NCBI GenBank assembly: GCA_937893815.1 | Contig: CALCSH010000474.1 | Location: forward strand, 1 to 5,039 | Direction: 5' to 3' | Length of the DNA: 5,039 nucleotides | Source: an uncultured Anaerolineae bacterium | GTDB taxonomy: Bacteria; Chloroflexota; Anaerolineae; Anaerolineales; UBA11858 | Shown: positions 1 to 5,039 of the stretch, piece after piece | Position numbering within the stretch: the first letter of the stretch is position 1 | Layout of the letters: each line of letters opens with the position of its first letter | The notes under the pieces: model-generated | Told to the model about the DNA's origin: nothing | The model's database searches: none | What the model saw: only the letters and a program-made list of their open reading frames with translations | Translations under genes and position numbers: made by a program

Positions 1-717
1 GTTGCCCGCGCAATTTATTGGGAGATGTTAGAAAACGATTACCATTATGTATTACTGGATATTGCCTCCCATAAACCAGCGGATGAGATTCGCACGCGTT
101 TCCCCCAAATTTATGCCCGTTGCATGGAAATGGATATTGATATCACACGGCGGCCGATTCCGGTGGTGCCAGCGGCGCATTATTTCTGTGGTGGTGTGCT
201 GGTAGATTTATGGGGGCGTAGTTCGATTGATGGTTTATACGCAGTGGGCGAAGTTTCTTGCACTGGCGTACATGGCGCCAACCGTCTGGCGAGTACATCT
301 TTGTTGGAAGGATTGGTTTGGGGGGATCGTGCGGGTCGTTATATTCGTCAGCAGCCATCTGACCAGCCTATCACAGAGCCGGATATTCCTCCCTGGGATG
401 ATGCCGGGCTGCTTTACGACGCTGACCCAACGCTTATCCAGGGCGACATGCAGACTATCCGTAACCTGATGTGGCATTATGTGGGTTTGGTGCGCAATGA
501 ATACCGCCTCAAACGTGTGATCCGTGAGTTACGTCATCTCTGGTTGGAGATCGAAGATTTTTACCGCAAAACTCGCTTGAGTGATGGTTTGCTTGGTTTG
601 CGTAACTCCGCCCAGGTGGCGCTGATTGTTGCGCGTGCTGCTCATATGAACTCGGTTAGCCGGGGGAGCCATTACCGGGATGACCGGGAAGGAAGAAAGA
701 AGACGGAAGACAGGTGA
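1..717 (+). CDS. nadB: L-aspartate oxidase, C-terminal part (5' end outside window)
   Basis: NadB is a cytoplasmic FAD enzyme that oxidises L-aspartate to iminoaspartate, which NadA then condenses to quinolinate in NAD synthesis. The frame is open from base 1, so the ATG at 25 is internal; 238 residues are visible. Counting from base 1, residues 52-64 (PIPVVPAAHYFCG) match the conserved substrate-site segment with its His (H60), and residues 82-105 hold the GE(V)xCTGVHGANRLAS FAD-binding block with R95. Residues 140-230 form the helical C-terminal domain and end in the usual SRGxHYRxD signature. The family normally stops soon after this, often with a Tyr/Phe-Pro. Here a basic tail (REGRKKTEDR) follows, encoded by a purine-rich repeat that also supplies the TGA stop. 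The gene converges on glpK with 24 bp between stops. Identification is firm; the N-terminal FAD domain cannot be judged. Confidence 0.95.
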   Translation, partial: VARAIYWEMLENDYHYVLLDIASHKPADEIRTRFPQIYARCMEMDIDITRRPIPVVPAAHYFCGGVLVDLWGRSSIDGLYAVGEVSCTGVHGANRLASTSLLEGLVWGDRAGRYIRQQPSDQPITEPDIPPWDDAGLLYDADPTLIQGDMQTIRNLMWHYVGLVRNEYRLKRVIRELRHLWLEIEDFYRKTRLSDGLLGLRNSAQVALIVARAAHMNSVSRGSHYRDDREGRKKTEDR

Positions 718-718
718 T
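698..718 (+). repeat. Heptamer repeat copy at the nadB 3' end
   Basis: Three consecutive heptamers, AGAAGAC-GGAAGAC-AGGTGAT, align in the same order with both arms of the hairpin at 2262-2314 (GGGAGAC-GGGAGAC-AGATGAC on plus, CGAAGAC-GGGAGAC-AGGAGAC on minus). This copy lies inside the nadB frame and contains its TGA stop at 715-717. A further shared piece, ATGACCG (680-686), sits just before it, as it does at the end of the M20 gene. It is a dispersed low-complexity intergenic repeat of unknown function. Confidence 0.6.
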
Positions 719-741
719 CTCTGCCCATCTCCGGTCAGTTA

Positions 742-2235
742 TTACTCTATCCAATCGAAGGTTCTGGTTACGGCCTTCTTCCAGCCAGTATATAATTTTG
801 CGCGTTGATCCGATTCCATGCCAGGCTGCCAGCTTTTGGCAATTTGCCAGTTGGCGCGCAAATCATCTGTGTTGCCCCAGAACCCTACGGCCAGTCCGGC
901 GGCATAGGCTGCACCCAGAGCGGTTGTTTCCGCCACCACCGGGCGCACGACTGGCACACCGAGGATATCGGCCTGGAATTGCATCAACATCTGATTGGCG
1001 ACCATGCCGCCATCCACTTTGAGCGATTGCAACTTTACACCGGAGTCTTGCTGCATAGCATCCAGCACTTCGCGGGTTTGGTAGGCGCTGGCTTCCAACG
1101 TCGCGCGGGCGATATGGCCTTTGTTGACATAGCGTGTCATCCCAACAATTGCACCACGCGCATCTGAGCGCCAGTAAGGGGCGAACAGGCCGGAAAAGGC
1201 GGGCACAAAATAGATACCGCCGTTATCTTCCACCGTTTTGGCTAATTCCTCTATCTCGGGGGCTGACTGTATAATCCCCAGATTGTCGCGCAGCCATTGC
1301 ACCAGCGCACCAGTGATGGCAATGGAGCCTTCCAGGGCGTATACAGCCGGTTGGCTGCCAAATTTGTAGCCTACTGTAGTCAGCAGTCCGCTCTTTGATG
1401 GGACAATTTCTATCCCGGTGTTGAGCAGCATAAAGCAGCCCGTGCCGTAGGTGTTCTTGGCTTCGCCGGGGCTGAAACAGGTTTGACCAACCAGCGCGGC
1501 TTGTTGATCGCCCAGGTCGCCACACACGGGGATAGATGCCCCAAAGGGGCCTTCGGGCGATGTAGCCCCCCAGGTTTCGGGGTCGCTGGATGGCACGATT
1601 TTGGGTAGCATGCCCTTCGGGATGCCGAAAATCCCCAATAGTTCGTCATCCCACTCCAGGGTTTCTAAATTCATCAACAGGGTGCGGCTAGCGTTGGTCA
1701 CATCGGTGACATGCGCGCCGGTCAGGTTCCAGATTAGCCAACTGTCGATCGTGCCGAAAATGGCATCGCCAGATTTGGCCGCCGCGCGCAGCCCCTCCAC
1801 GTTATCCAGCAGCCATTTGACTTTTGGCCCGGAAAAATAGGTTGCCAGTGGCAGGCCGGTTTTGGCGCGGAAGCGGTCTTGGCCGCCTTGTTCGGCGAGT
1901 TGATCACAGATTCCCTTTGTGCGTGTATCTTGCCAGACGATGGCGTTGTAATAAGGCTGCCCGGTATGCCGGTTCCAGACGATCGTGGTTTCGCGCTGGT
2001 TAGTGATTCCCAGACCGACGACGGAAAACGAGAGATCGGTTCCACCGATTGCCTCACGAACGACTTCTTGCGTGCGTTCCCAAATTTCGATGGCATCATG
2101 TTCCACCCAGCCCGGTTGCGGATAGATTTGTTGGTGCTCCTTTTGAACCACGCGGACGACCTCTCCGCGACGGTTGAAGAGCATACAACGCGTGCTGGTG
2201 GTGCCCTGATCGATAGCGGCGATATAGTTCGACAT
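742..2235 (-). CDS. glpK: Glycerol kinase
   Basis: GlpK is a cytoplasmic FGGY-family kinase that phosphorylates glycerol to sn-glycerol 3-phosphate with ATP. The protein has 497 residues, against about 500 for the family. Visible motifs are the N-terminal phosphate-binding loop AIDQGTTSTR (residues 7-16), NQRETT with R81/E82 contacting glycerol, the NAIVWQDTRT block (97-106), Y133, the catalytic-base region GDQQAA with D243, YGTGCF (263-268), and the C-terminal FGGY signature VDGGMVANQ (407-415) followed by AETTALGAAYAAGLA. The loop near residue 230 lacks the HFYG-type histidine that the PTS phosphorylates in many Firmicutes enzymes, so that control is probably absent. The start is set by AAAGGA (2242-2247), 6 nt before the ATG. 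No glpF, glpD or glpR is adjacent, and no clear promoter is seen in the 80 bp leader. It may be read through from the M20 gene or use a non-canonical promoter. Confidence 0.97.
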   Translation of the reverse strand: MSNYIAAIDQGTTSTRCMLFNRRGEVVRVVQKEHQQIYPQPGWVEHDAIEIWERTQEVVREAIGGTDLSFSVVGLGITNQRETTIVWNRHTGQPYYNAIVWQDTRTKGICDQLAEQGGQDRFRAKTGLPLATYFSGPKVKWLLDNVEGLRAAAKSGDAIFGTIDSWLIWNLTGAHVTDVTNASRTLLMNLETLEWDDELLGIFGIPKGMLPKIVPSSDPETWGATSPEGPFGASIPVCGDLGDQQAALVGQTCFSPGEAKNTYGTGCFMLLNTGIEIVPSKSGLLTTVGYKFGSQPAVYALEGSIAITGALVQWLRDNLGIIQSAPEIEELAKTVEDNGGIYFVPAFSGLFAPYWRSDARGAIVGMTRYVNKGHIARATLEASAYQTREVLDAMQQDSGVKLQSLKVDGGMVANQMLMQFQADILGVPVVRPVVAETTALGAAYAAGLAVGFWGNTDDLRANWQIAKSWQPGMESDQRAKLYTGWKKAVTRTFDWIE

Positions 2236-2261
2236 GATGCATCCTTTGTGAATTCAGTGAT

Positions 2262-2314
2262 GGGAGACGGGAGACAGATGACGGACAATTCCCGTCTCCT
2301 GTCTCCCGTCTTCG
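2262..2314. repeat. Inverted heptamer repeat forming a strong hairpin in the M20-glpK gap
   Basis: The left arm 2266-2284 pairs with 2292-2310 at 17 of 19 positions around a 7 nt loop. Pairing continues outward through 2263-2265/2311-2313, including one G-T wobble. Each arm is a run of 7-nt units (GGGAGAC, GGGAGAC, AGATGAC on plus; CGAAGAC, GGGAGAC, AGGAGAC on minus), so the hairpin looks like an inverted duplication of a short repeat unit. It starts right after the M20 stop codon and ends 15 bp before the glpK ribosome binding site. No T-run follows on either strand, so it is not a classical intrinsic terminator. It could protect or attenuate the mRNA, or simply be an inserted repeat. Confidence 0.75.
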
Positions 2315-2315
2315 G

Positions 2316-3539
2316 TCATTTGTTGGCAATTAACTTTTGAATGGCGAGAACGTTAAGCAGCGCCTTTGGCGCAAATGACGATTTGTTGGCGAATTCCTGA
2401 TCTTTGCTGCCGTCGGTGCTGCGTTCGGAGCAATGGGCATTGGCGCCATACGGCCCTAACCCATCGATGGTGGGGAGTGCCTGCCAGATGGCATTGCCAT
2501 CGCTCAGGCCGCCGCGTTCTTCACGTTCAACGGTGATGCCAATATCGTCGCCCGCTGCCTGCCATACGGCGAGTAAGTTTTCGGTTCCTGGATTTTTTGG
2601 CCAGGGAGCGGATTGCTCACTGAGTTCAATAGTGACGGAACATTGGTAATTACCATTGTGATTCGAAACCTGGGCCTGATTCTGCAATTCCAGCATTTTC
2701 TGCACCCCGGCGTCAAACACATCTGAGGAGAAGGCGCGCATTTCGACGGTAGCCTGGGCCTGATGTGGTACCCGGTTGACGACCGTGCCCCCGGAGATGG
2801 TACCCACATTGAAAGTCAGGTCTTGCTCATAATTGGTCAGCGCGGCAATTTGTTGTACGGTATGCGCCATTTGGACGATGGCATTGGCCCCCTCGGGATG
2901 ATTCGACCCGGCATGTGAGGCTTTGCCCTCCACGCTAACCTTGTAGGTGGCGCGCCCTTTGCGGGCGGTGACCAGTTGGAAGCCGGTTTTGGTGCGTACT
3001 CCGGCCTCAACCACCAACGCTGCCAGAGCGTTTTCCCCAAGTTCTTCCAGACACAACTCGCCGAAATCATCAGAGAGACGCTCTTCGGCGGCATTGAGCA
3101 GTAATACCCATGTGATCGCGTTGAATTCTTGCGGCGCAAATTTTTGCAAGGCTTCCAGCGTCATCAGCATCATCACCGTGCCGCCCTTACAATCGTTAGT
3201 GCCGGGGCCATAAAGCCGGTCGCCGGATTCTCGCCAGGAGAAATCATGCGCGGTCTCTTCATCGGGTGGGAAAACGGTATCAAGATGTGAAATCATCCCG
3301 ATTGTTTTTTTCGATGTGCCGGGGCGGGTGAGAATAAGATGTTTGCCGTAGTGAGGGTTATTTGCCTGAATGTGCCTGGCGTGAAAACCCAATGGAGCAA
3401 AAACCTTGGCAGTCAGCTCCCCAAGCTTGTTTACCCCATCGGGATTGCCTGTGAAACTGTTGATTTCGACCATACGGCGTAACAGATTGACATAGTCTGT
3501 GAGTTTTTCTTCGGTGAAATTTTGGATGTTGGAGAGCAT
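2316..3539 (-). CDS. M20 family metallopeptidase, glutamate carboxypeptidase (CPG2)-like
   Basis: This is a predicted cytoplasmic two-zinc peptidase of 407 residues; no signal peptide is seen. The zinc ligands and catalytic residues expected for M20A are present in order: HLDTV with H85 and D87, the bridging D116 in GTNDCKGG, the catalytic/metal pair E152-E153 in NAAEER, E178 in VVEAG, and the last ligand H369 in GANAHC. The inserted dimerisation domain spans roughly residues 195-310 and contains GKASHAG with H209. The overall pattern resembles Pseudomonas carboxypeptidase G2 (glutamate carboxypeptidase), which removes C-terminal glutamate from folates and peptides, but substrate cannot be assigned: ArgE, DapE and PepT relatives share the same core. 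The ATG at 3539 is chosen because GAAGG (3545-3549) lies 5 nt upstream. A longer frame from 3602 would place the promoter -10 box inside the gene. The TGA stop abuts the 2262-2314 hairpin. Confidence 0.88.
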   Translation of the reverse strand: MLSNIQNFTEEKLTDYVNLLRRMVEINSFTGNPDGVNKLGELTAKVFAPLGFHARHIQANNPHYGKHLILTRPGTSKKTIGMISHLDTVFPPDEETAHDFSWRESGDRLYGPGTNDCKGGTVMMLMTLEALQKFAPQEFNAITWVLLLNAAEERLSDDFGELCLEELGENALAALVVEAGVRTKTGFQLVTARKGRATYKVSVEGKASHAGSNHPEGANAIVQMAHTVQQIAALTNYEQDLTFNVGTISGGTVVNRVPHQAQATVEMRAFSSDVFDAGVQKMLELQNQAQVSNHNGNYQCSVTIELSEQSAPWPKNPGTENLLAVWQAAGDDIGITVEREERGGLSDGNAIWQALPTIDGLGPYGANAHCSERSTDGSKDQEFANKSSFAPKALLNVLAIQKLIANK

Positions 3540-3561
3540 GATTACCTTCAGTAATATGTGT

Positions 3562-3585
3562 TTGGGGATGATTCGAGTCCCCCAA
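3562..3585 (-). promoter_or_regulatory. Inverted repeat in the M20 gene leader
   Basis: TTGGGG (3562-3567) and CCCCAA (3580-3585) form a 6 bp stem around a 12 nt loop, placed just downstream of the predicted -10 box and about 23 nt before the M20 start codon. On the minus strand it would lie at or near the beginning of the mRNA. It could be an operator or a 5' UTR stem-loop; a repeat this short can also arise by chance. Confidence 0.3.
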
Positions 3586-3616
3586 TTTATAACACGACTC
3601 AAGCGGAAGAAGTCAA
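3586..3616 (-). promoter_or_regulatory. Predicted sigma-70 type promoter for the M20 peptidase gene
   Basis: On the minus strand a TTGACT -35 box (3611-3616) and a TATAAA -10 box (3586-3591) are separated by 19 nt; using TTATAA instead makes it 18. A TG lies one base upstream of TATAAA, as in extended -10 promoters. Transcription would start near 3579, giving a leader of about 40 nt before the ATG at 3539. The site lies between the 3647-3693 hairpin and the gene, where a promoter is expected. It is a sequence match only. Confidence 0.55.
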
Positions 3617-3646
3617 TTTTGTGCTAGAAATGGGATTAGATTTGCG

Positions 3647-3693
3647 AGAAAAGAGGAGAGCGATGTGCGCCGCACACCGCTCTCCTCTTTTCT
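3647..3693 (-). terminator. Strong hairpin after the Fpg/Nei remnant, probable terminator
   Basis: A perfect 16 bp stem (3647-3662 with 3678-3693) is followed inward by one A-C mismatch and 5 more pairs (3664-3668 with 3672-3676), closing on a GCC loop. The outer stem has an A-rich 5' side and ends CTCTTTTCT on the minus strand, giving a short T-tract within the stem's 3' side. It begins 1 bp beyond the Fpg-frame stop codon and lies upstream of the M20 promoter, so it fits as the end of the pepF/dinB-like transcript. Near symmetry means it could act in both directions. Confidence 0.65.
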
Positions 3694-3694
3694 G

Positions 3695-4222
3695 TTAATT
3701 CTGACACTGCGGACAGAGATAACAAGCCCCACCAAGATAAACGATCTTCTGGATTTCTGCCCCGCAGTTCGGGCAGGGAGTCTTGGCGCTTTTGCTATCC
3801 ATCAGGCGGATATAGCCCCCCTTTTGACCATACAAATCAACTTCATCGTAGCGCCCGCCAAGCTCGATGGCATCAGCGACGGTGAAGTTGATTGCATCAT
3901 AGAGCACACGTCGCTCGTCTGGGCTGATGTTTTTGGTTTTGCGTTTGGGGCTGAGTCTGGCGTGGTAGAGGATATCCTGCGCGATAGCGTTGCCCAGCCC
4001 GTTGATACAGTTGGGAGTCACATAACCGGTTGCGACCAGAAACCCCTTAATCCCTTTGGACGTTTTCTCGGGATATTCATCCAGCATTTCATTGAATCGC
4101 TCAAAGGTGAAAGCCGGATCAAGCGGTGGGGTACCGGCTTCTTCGTTGGGGCGCTCGCTAAACTGGGAGTTATCCAGCAGCCGGACGGCTCCCCACATTT
4201 GCAGCGCGTATGTCAGTGCTGA
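3695..4222 (-). pseudogene. 5'-truncated Fpg/Nei-family DNA glycosylase (H2TH plus zinc finger part)
   Basis: Family members are about 270 residues and excise oxidised bases with an N-terminal catalytic proline. Here only the C-terminal ~60% remains. From the ATG at 4198, residues 33-115 cover the helix-two-turn-helix domain, with INGLGN (65-70) and AQDILYHARLSPKRK (73-87), followed by DLYGQKGGY (121-129) and a C-x2-C...C-x2-C zinc finger (C142, C145, C162, C165). The usual zinc-finger Arg of Fpg (GRST) is replaced (GGAC), as I recall for a Nei-like subgroup. Similarity appears to begin at SALTYALQMWG, near 4222; the frame is closed by a TGA at 4295-4297. The N-terminal ~110 residues, including the PELPE-type catalytic end, are absent and there is no room for them before the next gene. 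No ribosome binding site precedes 4198. It is most likely a deletion remnant; an expressed DNA-binding fragment is the less likely alternative. Confidence 0.8.
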
Positions 4223-4298
4223 ACGCCCGCTTATGGACGCGGCGAATAGTGGGAATGATTCTTGCGGTCTCTGATCGAATGGCGATATTCGCTTTCAT
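4212..4298 (-). pseudogene. Probable N-terminal fragment of a GNAT acetyltransferase
   Basis: In a different frame from the Fpg remnant, an ATG at 4298 opens a 42-codon frame (stop at 4170-4172). Its first ~29 residues, with IRSETARIIPTIRRVH followed by KRAFSTD, look like the start of GNAT N-acetyltransferases (the IRPETPADxxAIRxVxxxAFG pattern). After AFSTD the similarity ends and the frame runs into Fpg DNA out of phase. The start lies 3 nt after the dinB-like stop codon, an operon-like spacing, so an intact GNAT gene may once have followed it. The assignment rests on a short N-terminal pattern from memory and is tentative. Confidence 0.5.
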
Positions 4299-4301
4299 GC
4301 T

Positions 4302-4799
4302 TTATGCCAGTGTGTCAAGCCATTTTTCGACAGCTTCGATATGTTCGACGTAGTGCCAATGCGTATTGGAAAAAATCAAAACCTGGAAGGTTAAATTTCC
4401 GGCCCAATCGAAGGGCAGTGGTTGGGGCAACCGTTCCGCATCCAGCACCTCGATTTGCTCAATAAATTCGGCGTGTGTCTTGTGAAAGGCTTCCATGACT
4501 TTTGGGAGGGGAGCAGCCTGGTTGTTTTCGTATACCTCGGCATTGAAGGCATCCACAAAACTATCACCCTTGATGGCTGGGTATTTCAACGGCTCACCGG
4601 TTTGGGCGGCATGGATGCGATCCATCGCCAGCCATTCCCAGGCCGTGATGTGGGCCATGATGTCTTTGAGACTCCAATCATCCATAGCGCCGGACTGGAT
4701 TAACTGCTCTGCGCTCAGGCTGGCGATGATTTCATTGAGTTCATTCCAGGAGCGGTGGATAGTTTCGAGTAGTTCTGATTTGGACGGGGAAGGTGTCAT
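4302..4799 (-). CDS. DinB-like four-helix-bundle protein
   Basis: This 165-residue, mostly helical protein has no signal peptide or membrane segment. WSLKDIMAHITAWEW (residues 42-56) is the typical second-helix signature of the DinB/DfsB-like superfamily. H50, together with H149 and H153 in HYVEH (an HxxxH pair near the C terminus), gives the three-histidine metal site seen in these proteins. The superfamily includes DinB/YfiT, ClbS/DfsB and thiol-dependent enzymes such as bacillithiol transferases, and function cannot be told from sequence. AGGAG (4805-4809) lies 5 nt before the ATG at 4799. The gene follows pepF by 52 bp on the same strand and lacks an obvious promoter, so cotranscription is likely. 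An out-of-frame GNAT-like start follows its TAA almost immediately. Confidence 0.85.
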   Translation of the reverse strand: MTPSPSKSELLETIHRSWNELNEIIASLSAEQLIQSGAMDDWSLKDIMAHITAWEWLAMDRIHAAQTGEPLKYPAIKGDSFVDAFNAEVYENNQAAPLPKVMEAFHKTHAEFIEQIEVLDAERLPQPLPFDWAGNLTFQVLIFSNTHWHYVEHIEAVEKWLDTLA

Positions 4800-4813
4800 G
4801 TGATCTCCTGTAA

Positions 4814-4842
4814 CCCCCGCAGATTTTGGGAGCCTGCGGGGG
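4814..4842 (-). terminator. GC-rich hairpin between pepF and the dinB-like gene
   Basis: CCCCCGCAG (4814-4822) and CTGCGGGGG (4834-4842) form a perfect 9 bp stem around an 11 nt loop. It lies 9 bp after the pepF stop and 4 bp before the AGGAG of the dinB-like gene on the minus strand. Only two T residues follow the stem, so full intrinsic termination is doubtful. Partial termination, attenuation or mRNA 3'-end protection of the pepF message are all possible. Confidence 0.4.
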
Positions 4843-4851
4843 CTGGTTGAA

Positions 4852-5039
4852 TTAACTGATCAATGCTTCGAATTTATCTACGTAGTTTCCCAACACGGCG
4901 AAGGCCTGCTCAACTGGCTTGGGAGTAGTCATATCGACACCGGCCATTTTTAACGCATCCAGTGGATACAGGGAATTTCCGGCTTTCAGGAAATTGAGAT
5001 AATTCTCTGCAGCGTCAGGCTTTGCCTGCAAAACATCAT
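4852..5039 (-). CDS. pepF: Oligoendopeptidase F, C-terminal end (5' part outside window)
   Basis: The last 61 codons plus two bases of a minus-strand gene end at TAA (4852-4854). The peptide reads AAENYLNFLKAGNS, then YPLDALKMAGVDMTTPKPVEQAF, ending NYVDKFEALIS. This matches the well-conserved C-terminal end of M3B oligoendopeptidase F proteins (YLxFLKxGxSxYPxELLKxAGVDMxxPxPVxxAF). These are cytoplasmic zinc peptidases that cut short peptides. The catalytic HExxH motif lies outside the window, so activity cannot be judged. The gene heads a run of same-strand genes and is followed by a GC-rich hairpin. Confidence 0.85.
   Translation of the reverse strand, partial: DVLQAKPDAAENYLNFLKAGNSLYPLDALKMAGVDMTTPKPVEQAFAVLGNYVDKFEALIS

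Noticed and set aside
681..737. Inverted repeat TGACCGG/CCGGTCA spanning both stops of the convergent nadB-glpK pair, considered as a bidirectional terminator
   Set aside because: The 7 bp arms enclose a 43 nt loop and no T-run follows on either strand.
2262..2314. Heptamer arrays considered as a CRISPR array
   Set aside because: The units are 7 nt, contiguous and degenerate, with no unique spacers and no cas genes.
714..2340. Several open frames of 80-150 codons on the plus strand antisense to glpK, and out-of-frame minus frames
   Set aside because: They sit entirely opposite or inside a clearly conserved gene, have no recognisable domains and no ribosome binding sites, so they are codon-bias shadows.
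3561..3590. A tRNA-like T-loop (GATTCGAGTCC followed by CCCA)
   Set aside because: The flanking bases do not form a T stem, and no acceptor, D or anticodon arms are found nearby; the resemblance is limited to the TTCGA core.
3540..3602. A 21-codon N-terminal extension of the M20 peptidase starting at ATG 3602
   Set aside because: The extension has no family similarity, would place the predicted -10 box and leader inside the gene, and the ATG at 3539 has a GAAGG site at proper spacing.
3665..4803. Plus-strand open frames opposite the Fpg remnant and the dinB-like gene
   Set aside because: Their translations carry no family pattern, while the minus strand encodes recognisable domains over the same bases.

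Overview
This 5.0 kb window reads as ordinary chromosome from a moderate-GC bacterium. One gene runs on the plus strand (the 3' end of L-aspartate oxidase, nadB). Everything else is on the minus strand. There are no plasmid, phage, transposon, CRISPR or RNA-gene signatures. The mix of genes and the dispersed GGGAGAC-type intergenic repeats would fit Chloroflexota (Anaerolineae-like), but this is a weak inference from general familiarity and no gene here proves it.

Layout, left to right. Positions 1-717 hold the C-terminal 238 residues of NadB. It converges on glycerol kinase (glpK, 742-2235, minus) with only 24 bp between the two stop codons. Upstream of glpK is an 80 bp gap filled by a strong hairpin built from inverted GGGAGAC-like heptamers. 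Next is an M20 metallopeptidase of the carboxypeptidase G2 type (2316-3539, minus), with a plausible sigma-70 promoter at 3586-3616. A perfect 16 bp stem hairpin (3647-3693) separates it from a damaged region. There, the C-terminal part of an Fpg/Nei-type DNA glycosylase (3695 to about 4222) is joined out of frame to what looks like the first ~29 codons of a GNAT acetyltransferase (4212-4298). Then come an intact DinB-like four-helix protein (4302-4799) and the last 61 codons of an oligoendopeptidase F (pepF, 4852-5039, running in from beyond the window).

Reading in the direction of transcription, the minus strand suggests one unit, pepF - dinB-like - (GNAT/Fpg remnant), ending at the 3647-3693 hairpin. 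A second unit starts at the 3586-3616 promoter and carries the M20 peptidase, perhaps reading on into glpK. The products suggest housekeeping: peptide turnover (PepF, M20), glycerol entry into glycolysis and lipid metabolism (GlpK) and NAD synthesis (NadB). No dedicated pathway or new system is evident. The two points most worth checking are the apparent deletion junction between the GNAT and Fpg fragments, and the heptamer repeat family that sits at gene 3' ends and appears to supply the last residues of NadB.
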